From Bacteroidetes bacterium ADurb.Bin174 (GTDB lineage Bacteria; Bacteroidota; Bacteroidia; Bacteroidales; Paludibacteraceae): a stretch of DNA of 64,000 bases. How positions within the stretch are numbered: position 1 is the first letter of the stretch; every line of letters begins with the position of its first letter. The translations under genes and the position numbers were made by a program. This document shows, piece by piece, positions 45,568 to 55,098 of this stretch. The stretch covers positions 1 through 64,000 of the forward strand of contig MWCX01000040.1 of assembly GCA_002070265.1 (NCBI GenBank), given 5' to 3'. Below the pieces are notes generated by a model, which searched no databases, was not told the origin of the DNA, and worked only from the letters and a program-made list of their open reading frames with translations.

Positions 45568-46149
45568 TTAAAAAAACAGAATGAATAACGCAATGAATAT
45601 TTTGTCGTAATGTTGTTTTATCTTTTCGGAGATAAACTTGTTTGCCTTACTCAATTGTTTTTCTACTGTGCTTTCAGACTTGTTTAGTTTTTTAGCTATT
45701 TCTTTGTTAGAGAAGGATTCAAGGCGACTTAGTCTGTACACATCTTGGCAGGCAGGTGGTAATTTTCCTATAAGTGTTTCTATATATTGTATTAGAAAAG
45801 AATACTCAATGCCTTCTTCTGTTGCCGTACAATAATTTGTGTTTTTTTCAAGGATGTGATTTTCGTAAATGTACTTGACCATTTTATGGTTATGGTCATT
45901 TATAAGCATATTTTTAGCGATGGTGAAGATGAATGAGTTAAAAGATTTGGAAGGATCGATATCAGTTCTTGTTTCCCATATTTTTATGAAAACACGCTGA
46001 ACAATTTCTTCTGATACATAAATGTCAAAGTCTGAAACTTTCATTATAAAATTGTATAATTTGGCACTATACAAATTATACAATTTGTCAAACGCTTCAA
46101 TCGAGCCATTTCTCAAAAGCTCTATTAATATTTTCTCTTCAGACTTCAA
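45568..46149 (-). CDS. ECF-type RNA polymerase sigma factor (FecI-like) controlling the PUL
   Basis: A 193-residue group 4 sigma factor. Region 2 spans about 15-85 (LYNLYSAKLYNFIMKV, VFIKIWETR, SFNSFIFTIAKNMLIND) and region 4 about 120-175 (LPPACQDVYRLSRLESFSNKEIAKKLNKSESTVEKQLSKA). The last ~12 residues are hydrophobic (IFIALFILFF), a tail common in Bacteroidota sigma factors of this class. It would direct RNA polymerase to the downstream susCD and glycosidase genes when released by FecR. Its own promoter is of the housekeeping type (46172-46203). Confidence 0.95.
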   Translation of the reverse strand: MKSEEKILIELLRNGSIEAFDKLYNLYSAKLYNFIMKVSDFDIYVSEEIVQRVFIKIWETRTDIDPSKSFNSFIFTIAKNMLINDHNHKMVKYIYENHILEKNTNYCTATEEGIEYSFLIQYIETLIGKLPPACQDVYRLSRLESFSNKEIAKKLNKSESTVEKQLSKANKFISEKIKQHYDKIFIALFILFF

Positions 46150-46171
46150 AGGAATGATTTTTATTTTACCC

Positions 46172-46203
46172 CAAAAATACTATTCCCCATTAATTTTACC
46201 AAA
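46172..46203 (-). promoter_or_regulatory. Housekeeping-type promoter of the ECF sigma gene
   Basis: On the minus strand TTTG (46203-46200) and TATTTTTG (46179-46172) are separated by exactly 20 bp, the full -33/-7 consensus. The -7 element ends 22 nt before the sigma ATG at 46149. Confidence 0.7.
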
Positions 46204-46279
46204 CGCATATTGATTATGAATTTTGTTTTGGTGAAAATTCAATTGGGCAAACTTATCTGAATGAAATCAAGTCACACAA

Positions 46280-46310
46280 TTGCGAATACCCCAATATTAT
46301 ACTACTTTTG
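46280..46310 (+). promoter_or_regulatory. Promoter of purD
   Basis: TACTTTTG at 46303-46310 matches TAnnTTTG, with TTG at 46280-46282 placed 20 bp upstream. It ends 24 nt before the ATG at 46335 and is divergent from the sigma promoter ~80 bp away. Confidence 0.6.
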
Positions 46311-46334
46311 TGTGTAAATTATCATTCATCTGAC

Positions 46335-47603
46335 ATGAACATACTCTTATTGGGATCGGGAGGCCGGGAGCATGCATTAGCATGGAAAATTGCTCAAAGT
46401 CCGAAATTAACACAACTGTTTATTGCGCCGGGAAATCCGGGCACAGCTTCCCTGGGTAAAAATTTACCCATTGCCGTGAACGATTTTATAGCCATTAAAA
46501 ATGCCGCATTGGAACACCAAATCGATATGGTGGTGGTGGGACCCGAAGATCCGTTGGTTAACGGCATTGCGGACTTTTTTGCCCGGGATGAAGCATTAAA
46601 AAATATTGCAGTTATTGGTCCAAATAAAACAGGCGCACAACTCGAAGGCAGTAAAAACTTTTCCAAACAGTTTATGGTGCGGCATAACATCCCAACAGCC
46701 CGATACCTGAGCGTTACAGCCAATAATTTGCAAGATGGGATTGAATTCCTCCGGTCTTTGCAAGCACCTTATGTATTGAAAGCCGATGGTTTGGCTGCGG
46801 GTAAGGGTGTGTTGATACTTCATGATTTAGAAGAAACCATTGCCGAACTCCGGAATATGCTGGGTGGAAAATTTGGTAAGGCAAGCGAGGTGGTCGTGAT
46901 AGAAGAATTTCTGTCCGGCATTGAATGTTCTGCATTTGTGATCACCGACGGCAAGCATTATCGAATATTACCCGAAGCAAAAGACTATAAACGCATTGGG
47001 GAAGGCGACACAGGGTTGAATACCGGCGGAATGGGTGCTGTCTCTCCCGTTCCCTTTGCAGATGAGGCTTTCATGAAAAAAGTAGAAGAACGTATCATCA
47101 AACCTACGATTGTGGGGCTTTATCAAGAAGGCATTGTATATAAAGGATTTATATTCTTCGGTTTGATTAATGTCAGCAACGAACCTTATGTGATTGAATA
47201 CAATGCCCGCATGGGCGATCCGGAAACTGAAGTAGTGATGCTCCGTTTGAAAAGCGATTTGGTGGACTTACTGGAAGGGGTGGCAAGTGGCAACATACAT
47301 GAAAAAACAGTAGAATTTGACGACAGACATGCCGCCACGGTAATGCTTGTTTCGGGGGGCTATCCTGAAACTTATGAAAAAGGAAAATTGATCACAGGAT
47401 TAAATCAAGTAAAGGACAGCATTGTGTTCCAGGCAGGAACCACACAAAAAGACGGAGATATTGTCACTTCAGGCGGAAGAGTGATGGCAATCAGTTCGTA
47501 TGGCAACAGCAAAGAGGAAGCATTGAAATTATCCTATCAAAATGCCCGGCTGATTCAATTTGATAAAAAATATTTCAGATCAGACATCGGATTTGATTTG
47601 TAA
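46335..47603 (+). CDS. purD: Phosphoribosylamine-glycine ligase
   Basis: A 422-residue ATP-grasp enzyme that joins phosphoribosylamine and glycine in the second step of purine synthesis. The start [19 protein letters not shown] is the family N-terminus; the longer frame from TTG 46308 begins inside the -7 promoter element and is rejected. ATP-grasp motifs include [38 protein letters not shown] and [14 protein letters not shown]. It is complete and unlinked to other purine genes here. Confidence 0.97.
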   Translation: MNILLLGSGGREHALAWKIAQSPKLTQLFIAPGNPGTASLGKNLPIAVNDFIAIKNAALEHQIDMVVVGPEDPLVNGIADFFARDEALKNIAVIGPNKTGAQLEGSKNFSKQFMVRHNIPTARYLSVTANNLQDGIEFLRSLQAPYVLKADGLAAGKGVLILHDLEETIAELRNMLGGKFGKASEVVVIEEFLSGIECSAFVITDGKHYRILPEAKDYKRIGEGDTGLNTGGMGAVSPVPFADEAFMKKVEERIIKPTIVGLYQEGIVYKGFIFFGLINVSNEPYVIEYNARMGDPETEVVMLRLKSDLVDLLEGVASGNIHEKTVEFDDRHAATVMLVSGGYPETYEKGKLITGLNQVKDSIVFQAGTTQKDGDIVTSGGRVMAISSYGNSKEEALKLSYQNARLIQFDKKYFRSDIGFDL

Positions 47604-47643
47604 ACCACATCCTGATTTTACCTGATATAATTGATATAACTAT

Positions 47644-48795
47644 ATGGCAAAAATATTAGTTGTTGATGACGAACGCAGCATAAGAAATACGCTGAAAGAC
47701 ATTCTTGAATTTGAAAAACATCAGGTCACCCTGGCAGAAAACGGTAAGGAAGGGTTGGAGCTTGCAGAAAATAATTTCTTTGATCTCATCTTTTCAGATA
47801 TCAGAATGCCCGAGATGGACGGAGTGGAATTATTGACCGCCCTGAAAGAAAAGGAAATAGAAGCACCCGTTGTGATGATTTCCGGACATGGCACCATTGA
47901 TACGGCAGTGGATTGTATCAAGAAAGGAGCCTTCGACTTCATCGAGAAGCCGGTCGATTTAAACCGCTTGCTGATAACAATCAAAAACGCATTGGACAAA
48001 AGCACTTTAGTAGCTGAAACAAAAACATTAAAAAGAAAAGTAGCCGGCAGATATCAAATGATCGGTGAGACGCCCGCCATTCAAAAAGTAAGGGATCTGA
48101 TCGACAGGGTAGCACCTACGGAAGCCAGGGTGCTGATAACAGGCTCTAATGGTACAGGAAAAGAAATTGTTGCAAGGCTTCTTTACGAACAAAGTAATCG
48201 TTCCGGAGCACCTTTCGTCGAGGTCAACTGTGCAGCCATCCCCTCCGAACTGATTGAAAGCGAACTCTTCGGACATGAAAAAGGGGCATTTACTTCCGCC
48301 GTTAAACAGCGCATTGGAAAATTCGAACAAGCCGATGGCGGAACGATTTTTCTGGACGAGATAGGCGACATGAGCTTGTCGGCACAAACCAAAGTATTGC
48401 GCGTATTACAAGAGAATAAATTGTCGAGAGTGGGTAGCGATAAAAGCATCAAGGTTGATGTAAGGGTGTTTGCAGCCACCAATAAAAACCTGCAAGAAGA
48501 AATAGCAAAAGGCAACTTCAGGGAAGATTTGTTTCACCGCCTCAACGTCATCCCCATCCATGTTCCGGATTTAGAAGAACGCAAAGACGACATCCCTTTG
48601 TTGGTGAATTATTTCATTGAACAAATATGTTCCGAACAAGGAACCCAGATCAAACAAATTGACAAAACCGCTATTACATTGTTACAACAGAAAACATGGA
48701 ACGGCAATATCCGCGAACTGAGAAATGTAGTGGAACGACTGATCATCCTGGGTGAAAACCCCATCAGCAAAAATGATGTAGAACAATTTGCTTAG
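47644..48795 (+). CDS. NtrC-type response regulator without DNA-binding domain (GAFTSA variant)
   Basis: A 383-residue protein with a receiver (about 1-118, phospho-acceptor Asp52 in FSDIRMPEMDG) and an AAA+ sigma-54-activator domain (about 138-370). Walker A is GSNGTGKE (167-174), Walker B is GTIFLDEIGD (about 233-242). The sigma-54 contact loop, normally GAFTGA, is GAFTSA (214-219). The chain stops after the AAA+ lid (NIRELRNVVERLIIL) with no Fis-type helix-turn-helix. It may act without specific DNA binding or have a role other than sigma-54 activation. Proteins of this form occur in other Bacteroidota, to my recollection. No cognate kinase is adjacent. Confidence 0.88.
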   Translation: MAKILVVDDERSIRNTLKDILEFEKHQVTLAENGKEGLELAENNFFDLIFSDIRMPEMDGVELLTALKEKEIEAPVVMISGHGTIDTAVDCIKKGAFDFIEKPVDLNRLLITIKNALDKSTLVAETKTLKRKVAGRYQMIGETPAIQKVRDLIDRVAPTEARVLITGSNGTGKEIVARLLYEQSNRSGAPFVEVNCAAIPSELIESELFGHEKGAFTSAVKQRIGKFEQADGGTIFLDEIGDMSLSAQTKVLRVLQENKLSRVGSDKSIKVDVRVFAATNKNLQEEIAKGNFREDLFHRLNVIPIHVPDLEERKDDIPLLVNYFIEQICSEQGTQIKQIDKTAITLLQQKTWNGNIRELRNVVERLIILGENPISKNDVEQFA

Positions 48796-48824
48796 TAATC
48801 ACAGATACATTTAAAACATATATT

Positions 48825-49274
48825 ATGACTCCTCTCAATCAACTTAAAATAGCCATTTGCAGCGACCATGCCGGCTACGAATTAAAAGTTCAACTAATAG
48901 AGTATTTACAAGCTAAAAATGTGTTGGAATTGAAAGACTTCGGTGCATTTTCTTCCGAGAGTTCCGACTATCCGGATTTTGCCCATCCGATGGCGGAAGC
49001 TGTTGAAAACGGAAACTATGACTTCGGAATTTCAATCTGCGGCAGTGGAAACGGCATCAGCATGACAGTAAACAAGCATCCCGGCATTCGGGCAGCCTTA
49101 TCATGGACACCCGAAATTGCACGATTGGCACGTTCACACAATGATGCCAATGTGCTATCATTACCTGCCAGATTTATTTCTAAGGAAGAAGCTTACCAAA
49201 TAACCGATGTATTCTTCTCGACCGACTTCGAGGGAGGCAGACATCAAAGAAGAATCGATAAAATTCCACGCTGA
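48825..49274 (+). CDS. rpiB: Ribose-5-phosphate isomerase B
   Basis: A 149-residue RpiB/LacAB-family isomerase interconverting ribose 5-phosphate and ribulose 5-phosphate. The substrate-side CSDHAGYELK (about 12-21), the catalytic Cys in SICGSGNGISM (about 70) and SHNDANVLSLPARF (about 106-119) are intact. Its TGA overlaps the ATG of thiL by one base (TGATG at 49272), so the two genes are translationally coupled. Confidence 0.95.
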   Translation: MTPLNQLKIAICSDHAGYELKVQLIEYLQAKNVLELKDFGAFSSESSDYPDFAHPMAEAVENGNYDFGISICGSGNGISMTVNKHPGIRAALSWTPEIARLARSHNDANVLSLPARFISKEEAYQITDVFFSTDFEGGRHQRRIDKIPR

Positions 49275-50299
49275 TGCAAAGAACTGAAATATCTACCTTG
49301 GGGGAATTCGGACTGATCAAACACTTGACCGAAAAGTTCAAAATCACAAATCCATCTACCGTAAAGGGTGTGGGTGATGATGCTGCTGTATTGCATTATC
49401 CTGATAAGGAAGTTCTGGTGACGACCGACCTGCTATTGGAGGGCATTCATTTCGACTTGGTTTACACGCCGTTGAAGCATTTGGGCTATAAGGCAGCCAT
49501 TGTCAACTTCTCGGATATTTATGCGATGAATGGACAACCCAAACAAATTACCGTTTCTTTAGGCATCTCTCAACGCTTTTCCGTAGAAGACTTAGAGCAA
49601 ATTTATGAGGGGATATCAACGGCTTGTCAGCTTTACGGAGTGGATTTGGTGGGAGGCGACACCTCTGCTTCCCTAACCGGATTGACCATCAGCATCACCT
49701 GCATAGGAGAAGGTGCAAAAGGTAAAATCGTATATCGCAACGGTGCTAAAACCAATGACTTGATTTGCGTAAGCGGTGATTTAGGGTCAGCGTATATGGG
49801 ATTACAATTATTGGAACGGGAAAAAATTGTTTTTGAAGCCGACCCCGGAACTCAACCCGACTTTGAGGGAAAAGACTATATCTTACAGCGACAATTAAAA
49901 CCCGAAGCTCGAAAAGACATCATCCAAAAATTGGCAGAAAAGGAAATTATCCCAACGGCTATGATGGATATTTCGGACGGATTGTCTTCCGAGTTGATGC
50001 ATATTTGTTCACAAAGCAACACCGGATGCCGCATTTACGAAGACAAACTGCCTATCAATATTCAAGCGGCGATGATGGCGGAGGAATTGAACATAAGCAT
50101 TGTAACAGCCATTTTAAATGGCGGTGAAGATTACGAATTGCTCTTTACCGCTTCTTTAGAAGACTACGAAAAAATCGTCACCTTAGAAGGAGTAGGCATC
50201 ATCGGACATATGACCAAACCTGAATTAGGACTGCATCTTATCGGTCGTGAGGGTGAAGAAATTGAACTGCGGGCGCAGGGATGGAATTCGCTGAAATAG
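49274..50299 (+). CDS. thiL: Thiamine-monophosphate kinase
   Basis: A 341-residue ThiL/PurM-superfamily kinase making thiamine pyrophosphate from thiamine monophosphate. Family motifs are VKGVGDDAAVL (about 31-41), TTDLLLEGIHFDL, GGDTSAS (about 131) and the C-terminal NGGEDYELLFT. It is coupled to rpiB by a one-base overlap; the pairing supplies TPP to transketolase-type pentose chemistry but may be incidental. Confidence 0.95.
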   Translation: MQRTEISTLGEFGLIKHLTEKFKITNPSTVKGVGDDAAVLHYPDKEVLVTTDLLLEGIHFDLVYTPLKHLGYKAAIVNFSDIYAMNGQPKQITVSLGISQRFSVEDLEQIYEGISTACQLYGVDLVGGDTSASLTGLTISITCIGEGAKGKIVYRNGAKTNDLICVSGDLGSAYMGLQLLEREKIVFEADPGTQPDFEGKDYILQRQLKPEARKDIIQKLAEKEIIPTAMMDISDGLSSELMHICSQSNTGCRIYEDKLPINIQAAMMAEELNISIVTAILNGGEDYELLFTASLEDYEKIVTLEGVGIIGHMTKPELGLHLIGREGEEIELRAQGWNSLK

Positions 50300-50329
50300 T
50301 ACCCAAATCCTCATTTCATTTTTTTTTAT

Positions 50330-50337
50330 TACTTTTG
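50330..50337 (+). promoter_or_regulatory. -7 promoter element of asnS
   Basis: TACTTTTG, after a run of T, matches TAnnTTTG and ends 25 nt before the asnS ATG. The -33 position is not convincing. Confidence 0.55.
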
Positions 50338-50362
50338 CAGGCTGAATTGAAAACCGCTTAAA

Positions 50363-51757
50363 ATGAGAACAAAAATTATTGATGCGCTTAAGCGTACCGA
50401 CTTTGGTGCGGACATCAACATAAAAGGTTGGGTAAGAACCAGACGCGGTAACAAAAACATCAGTTTCATCGCATTGAATGACGGTTCTACCATACATAAT
50501 ATTCAGGTAGTGGCTGAAAGCACCGATTTTAGTGAAGAGTTTCTGAAACCCATTACTACCGGAGCATGCATTAGCGTAACGGGGAAATTGGTGGAATCTC
50601 TTGGAAAGGGACAAAGCGTTGAGATTCACGCTGAAACCATTGAAATATATGGCACTGCCGACCCGGAGACTTATCCGCTGCAAAAGAAAGGTCACTCCTT
50701 AGAGTTTTTGCGTGAGATAGCTCATTTGCGACCGAGAACCAATACTTTTGGTGCTGTCTTGCGCATGCGTCACCATATGGCCATGGCAATCCATACTTTC
50801 TTCCACGAAAGAGGGTTTGTGTATTTCCATTCGCCCATCATTACCGGATCCGACTGTGAGGGTGCCGGTAATATGTTTGTAGTAACTGCCCTGGATTTGA
50901 ACAATATACCCAAAAATGATAACGGTAAGGTTAATTTTTCTGAAGATTTTTTTGGCAAACAGACTAATCTGACTGTTTCCGGTCAGTTGGAAGGAGAATT
51001 GGCAGCTTTGGCTTTGGGTGAAATTTATACTTTCGGTCCCACTTTCCGTGCAGAAAACTCCAACACTCCCCGCCATTTAGCTGAGTTTTGGATGATAGAG
51101 CCGGAAATGGCATTTTACGAGATAGAGGATAATATGCAATTGGCACAAGATTTTGTGCAATACTGTGTTCGCTGGGCATTGGACAAATGTGCGGATGATA
51201 TACAATTCCTCAATGATATGTTCGATAAGGAATTGATAGAACGCTTAAAATTTGTGGTAGAAAATGACTTCCAGCGCCTGACTTATACAGAAGGTGTTAA
51301 GATTTTAGAGGAAGCTGTTGCCAAAGGTGTCAAGTTCGAATATCCTATCGGCTGGGGCATGGATTTACAGTCCGAGCACGAAAGATACCTGGTTGAGAAA
51401 CATTTTAAAAAACCGGTTATCCTCATCGATTATCCTAAAGAAATCAAATCTTTCTACATGAAACTCAATGAAGACGGTAAAACAGTAAGGGCAATGGATG
51501 TATTGTTCCCGAAAATCGGTGAAATCATCGGAGGTTCTCAAAGAGAAGAAGATTATACAAAATTAAAAAAGCGTGCTCAGGAAATGGGTGTTCCTGAAAA
51601 AGACATTTGGTGGTATTTAGATACCCGCCGCTTTGGAACAGCACCTCACTCCGGATTTGGTTTGGGCTTCGAGCGACTGATGTTGTTCGTGACCGGCATG
51701 ACCAATATCCGCGACGTGATACCTTTCCCGCGCACACCAAATAACGCAGAGTTTTAA
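50363..51757 (+). CDS. asnS: Asparaginyl-tRNA synthetase
   Basis: A 464-residue class IIb aminoacyl-tRNA synthetase. An N-terminal OB-fold anticodon-binding domain (about 10-100, [19 protein letters not shown]) precedes the catalytic core with motif 2 ([20 protein letters not shown]) and motif 3 (GFGLGFERL). The residues [20 protein letters not shown] favour AsnRS over AspRS, and the mid-domain insertion is as in other bacterial AsnRS. Confidence 0.97.
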   Translation: MRTKIIDALKRTDFGADINIKGWVRTRRGNKNISFIALNDGSTIHNIQVVAESTDFSEEFLKPITTGACISVTGKLVESLGKGQSVEIHAETIEIYGTADPETYPLQKKGHSLEFLREIAHLRPRTNTFGAVLRMRHHMAMAIHTFFHERGFVYFHSPIITGSDCEGAGNMFVVTALDLNNIPKNDNGKVNFSEDFFGKQTNLTVSGQLEGELAALALGEIYTFGPTFRAENSNTPRHLAEFWMIEPEMAFYEIEDNMQLAQDFVQYCVRWALDKCADDIQFLNDMFDKELIERLKFVVENDFQRLTYTEGVKILEEAVAKGVKFEYPIGWGMDLQSEHERYLVEKHFKKPVILIDYPKEIKSFYMKLNEDGKTVRAMDVLFPKIGEIIGGSQREEDYTKLKKRAQEMGVPEKDIWWYLDTRRFGTAPHSGFGLGFERLMLFVTGMTNIRDVIPFPRTPNNAEF

Positions 51758-51805
51758 AGACAAAAAAATGATTTAATTGTTGCAAGACAAGTAAATACCC
51801 TGCAT

Positions 51806-51871
51806 GCGACCACGCACCACGGAACTCGGACCCCGAAACACGAAAACAGTTGGGTACTTATGAGACACCGC
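51806..51871. repeat. Intergenic repeat element (copy 2, partial)
   Basis: In the 142-bp gap between asnS and korA, 51806-51825 is identical to 20514-20533 and 51847-51871 matches 20571-20595 with one mismatch (TGGGTACTTATGAGACACC against TGGGCACTTATGAGACACC). The stretch between the blocks is shorter and diverged. The hairpin part of copy 1 is absent. Confidence 0.75.
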
Positions 51872-51899
51872 AAAAACTTGCAACACCTAACTCGTAAAT

Positions 51900-53747
51900 A
51901 TGACTGATATCAAAACAACTGAAAAGAAAACCGTAGTCATCCGATTTTCCGGAGACTCCGGAGATGGGATGCAACTCACCGGAACTTTATTCTCCAATTT
52001 ATCGGCCATTTTGGGAAATGAAATTTCAACATTTCCGGATTATCCTTCCGAAATCAGGGCACCGCAAGGTACTTTATTCGGTGTGTCCGGTTTTCAGGTA
52101 CATTTAGGTTCGGAGAAAATTTATACTCCCGGCGATGATGCTGATGTGCTGGTGACAATGAATCCTGCTGCCCTGAAAGTGAATGCTAAAGGCATCAAAA
52201 AGCACAGTATAATCATTTTTGATACGGATGCTTTTGGAAAAAAAGAATTGGAAAAAGCACAGTTTACAACAGATAATCCTTTTGAAGAACTGAAAATTTC
52301 AGACACTGTGCAATTGATTCCGGTTGCTCTGACATCTTTGACCCAAGAGAGTCTGAAGGATTTCGACATGGATAATAAATCCGTGTTAAGGAGCAAAAAC
52401 ATGTTTGCCTTAGGACTGGTTTGTTGGTTATTCAATCGCCCCATTGATGCTGCCATTCATTTTCTTTCCGGTAAATTTAAAAACAAACCTAAGGTATTGG
52501 AGGCTAACGTCAAAGTTTTAGTAGATGGATTTAATTACGGTCACAACCTGCATTTGAATGTTTCTACTTTTCAGGTTAATAAGTCGGATTCAACACCCAA
52601 AGGCATGTACACCAGTATAAGTGGGAATAAAGCTACTGCCTGGGGATTGATTGCAGCTTCAAAGAAAGCCAATCTTGAATTATTTTTGGGTAGCTATCCC
52701 ATCACCCCCTCTTCCGATATCATGCAGGAACTCGCTCGCAGGAAGGATATGGGCGTAAAGGTTATGCAATCTGAAGATGAAATTGCGGGCATCACAACTG
52801 CTATCGGAGCTTCCTTTGCAGGAGCGCTGGCAGCTACCAACACCTCCGGACCGGGTATTGCTTTGAAATCGGAAGCCATTGGTCTGGCTGTAATGGCAGA
52901 ATTGCCATTGGTTATTGTGGATGTGATGCGCGGTGGTCCTTCTACGGGATTGCCCACCAAAACGGAACAAACGGATTTATTGCAGGCTATGTATGGCAGA
53001 AATGGTGAAAGTCCGGTTGTAGTGCTTGCAGCTTCTACTCCTGCAAATTGCTTTCATTATGCCTTTATGGCTGCTAAGATAGCTTTGGAATACTCTACGC
53101 CGGTTGTTTTACTTACTGACGGCTTCATCGGCAATGGTTCATCTCTGTGGAAACTACCGAAATTTGCCGATCTTCCGGAGATTAAACCCCATTATGTAAA
53201 ATCAGGCATGACAGGCTTGTCAGCTACGGCTCGCGACCCTGAGACCAAAATCAGATATTGGAATATTCCCGGTGTACCGGGTTTGGAGCACCGCAACGGA
53301 GGCTTGGAAAAAAATTATGTTACCGGTGCTGTTTCTACGGAAGCCTTGAATCATCAGCGCATGGTAGATGCCCGTCAGGCTAAGGTAAATTATGTAGTCA
53401 ATGCAATTCCGGACTTGAAAGTAGAAGGAAGCGCGGATGCCGATTTGTTGGTGATTGGCTGGGGTTCTACTTATGGGCACTTGAAAACAGCCGTCCTTGA
53501 TTTGAATGAGCAAGGTAAAAAGGTTGCTTTGGCACATTTTACCTACATCAATCCGTTACCGAAGAATACGGCAGAGGTAATTACCAAATACAAAAAGGTG
53601 GTTGTTTGTGAATTAAACGGCGGACAGTTTGCTACCCTTCTTCGGACAAAAGTTCCTGGAAGAGAGTATCTTCAGTATAATAAAGTTCAAGGACAACCTT
53701 TCTCTTCCGCCGAACTGGAAGAACACATCAGTTCACTTTTAAAATAA
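51900..53747 (+). CDS. korA: 2-oxoacid:ferredoxin oxidoreductase, fused gamma-alpha subunit
   Basis: A 615-residue subunit of a 2-oxoacid:acceptor oxidoreductase, most likely 2-oxoglutarate:ferredoxin. The gamma-type domain (about 8-190, RFSGDSGDGMQLTGTLFS) is fused ahead of the alpha pyrimidine-binding domain (about 235-440, GSYPITPSSDIMQELA and TSGPGIALKSEAIGLAV) and a C-terminal transketolase-like domain. It would make succinyl-CoA, or fix CO2 in reverse, in an anaerobic or microaerobic branch of the TCA cycle. korB follows after 6 bp. Pyruvate or another 2-oxoacid cannot be fully excluded. Confidence 0.93.
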   Translation: MTDIKTTEKKTVVIRFSGDSGDGMQLTGTLFSNLSAILGNEISTFPDYPSEIRAPQGTLFGVSGFQVHLGSEKIYTPGDDADVLVTMNPAALKVNAKGIKKHSIIIFDTDAFGKKELEKAQFTTDNPFEELKISDTVQLIPVALTSLTQESLKDFDMDNKSVLRSKNMFALGLVCWLFNRPIDAAIHFLSGKFKNKPKVLEANVKVLVDGFNYGHNLHLNVSTFQVNKSDSTPKGMYTSISGNKATAWGLIAASKKANLELFLGSYPITPSSDIMQELARRKDMGVKVMQSEDEIAGITTAIGASFAGALAATNTSGPGIALKSEAIGLAVMAELPLVIVDVMRGGPSTGLPTKTEQTDLLQAMYGRNGESPVVVLAASTPANCFHYAFMAAKIALEYSTPVVLLTDGFIGNGSSLWKLPKFADLPEIKPHYVKSGMTGLSATARDPETKIRYWNIPGVPGLEHRNGGLEKNYVTGAVSTEALNHQRMVDARQAKVNYVVNAIPDLKVEGSADADLLVIGWGSTYGHLKTAVLDLNEQGKKVALAHFTYINPLPKNTAEVITKYKKVVVCELNGGQFATLLRTKVPGREYLQYNKVQGQPFSSAELEEHISSLLK

Positions 53748-53753
53748 ACAGAC

Positions 53754-54773
53754 ATGGACACGATAGAAAAAACTCAATATACGGTAAACGATTTTAAAAG
53801 CGATCAGTTGGTGCGCTGGTGCCCGGGTTGCGGCGATTATGCCATATTGGCTGCCATGCAAAAAGTCATGGCTGATATAGGCGTTGCTCCTGAAAAAACA
53901 GTGGTTGTATCCGGCATCGGTTGCTCATCAAGATTACCTTATTACGTAAACAGCTACGGATTCCACGGTATTCATGGTCGTGGTGCTGCCATCGCCACCG
54001 GCGTAAAAGTGGCAAACCCTGATTTAACAGTTTGGCAAGTTACCGGTGACGGCGACTGTCTAGCCATCGGCGGCAATCACTTTATCCACAGTGTAAGAAG
54101 AAATATTGACATCAATGTATTGATTTTCAATAATCAAATTTATGGTCTGACCAAAGGGCAATATTCCCCCACAACCCTTAAAGGGTGTATTACTAATTCT
54201 TCCCCTTTTGGAACCATAGAAGAGCCTTTTCGTCCGGGTGAACTGACCATGGGCGCCAGGGGTACTTTCTTCGGAAGAGTATTGGACGTTGACATGAAGT
54301 CATCGCACATGACCATGCTTGCTGCCACCAAACACAAAGGCACTTCCGTTGTAGAATGTTTGGTTAACTGTGTCATTTTTCATGATGGCGCACACAAATA
54401 TCTTTCTGAAAAGACTACCCGTGAGGACAGAACCATCGTGTTGGAACACGGTAAGAAAATGATTTTTGGAAAAAATCGTGATAAAGGATTGATCTTGGAA
54501 GGATTAAATTTGAAAGTAGTAACCATAGGTGAAAACGGTATCACAGAAAATGACATCCTGACCCACGATGCCAAAACACCGGATCCTACGCTACATTTAA
54601 AACTTATTTTAATGTCCGGTCCGGAATATCCCGTTGCCTTGGGCGTCATTCGCGATGTGGAAGCCGAAACTTACAACGATGCCCTCACCAAACAAATTGC
54701 CGACGTACAAGCCAAAAGCAGTGTCAAAACTTTCGACGATTTGATTGATTCGGTAGAGCAGTGGGAGATGTAG
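53754..54773 (+). CDS. korB: 2-oxoacid:ferredoxin oxidoreductase, beta subunit
   Basis: A 339-residue thiamine-pyrophosphate-binding subunit. Motifs: WCPGCGDYAIL (about 22-32), GIGCSSRLPYYVNSYGFHGIHGRG, and the TPP motif GDGDCLAIGGNHFIHSVRRN ending in NNQIYGLTKGQYSPT. It pairs with KorA to form the enzyme. There is no C-terminal ferredoxin domain. Its last 50 bases overlap the SUI1-type gene on the other strand. Confidence 0.93.
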   Translation: MDTIEKTQYTVNDFKSDQLVRWCPGCGDYAILAAMQKVMADIGVAPEKTVVVSGIGCSSRLPYYVNSYGFHGIHGRGAAIATGVKVANPDLTVWQVTGDGDCLAIGGNHFIHSVRRNIDINVLIFNNQIYGLTKGQYSPTTLKGCITNSSPFGTIEEPFRPGELTMGARGTFFGRVLDVDMKSSHMTMLAATKHKGTSVVECLVNCVIFHDGAHKYLSEKTTREDRTIVLEHGKKMIFGKNRDKGLILEGLNLKVVTIGENGITENDILTHDAKTPDPTLHLKLILMSGPEYPVALGVIRDVEAETYNDALTKQIADVQAKSSVKTFDDLIDSVEQWEM

Positions 54774-55098
54774 GAAAGTTAATACGTTTGACTTTATAGC
54801 CGAGGTCTGTGAGGATTTCGGCTATTTTTTCACGAAAATCTCCCTGAATTAAAATTTCACCGGCACGGGCAGAACCTCCTGCGCTGCATTTCATTTTCAG
54901 CAATTTGGCTAATTCTTTCAAAGCTTCATCCGTCCCTTCAAATTCGGTGATCAAGGTGGCAGGTTTACCTTTGCGTTTATCCAATTCAATGCGCAAAGAC
55001 TCTTTTTGAGCAGTTTTGACTTCTTCCTGAACAGTTTGGAATTCTTCACCCTCAGGGAGCTTGTCTTTCAGGGCATTTAATTTATCTTTCCAATCCAT
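54724..55098 (-). CDS. SUI1/eIF1-family translation factor
   Basis: A 124-residue SUI1-domain protein (YciH/eIF1-like). The conserved C-terminal part is visible: KGKPATLITEFEGTDEALKELAKLLK, then CSAGGSARAGEILIQGDFREKI and LGYKVKRI. The ATG at 55098 (MDWKDKLNAL) is preferred over one 54 bases upstream, since the longer form would extend far into the methyltransferase gene. It overlaps that gene by 17 bases at its start and korB by 50 bases at its end. The role in bacteria is thought to be in start-site fidelity; not shown here. Confidence 0.87.
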   Translation of the reverse strand: MDWKDKLNALKDKLPEGEEFQTVQEEVKTAQKESLRIELDKRKGKPATLITEFEGTDEALKELAKLLKMKCSAGGSARAGEILIQGDFREKIAEILTDLGYKVKRINFPTSPTALPNQSNRRKF

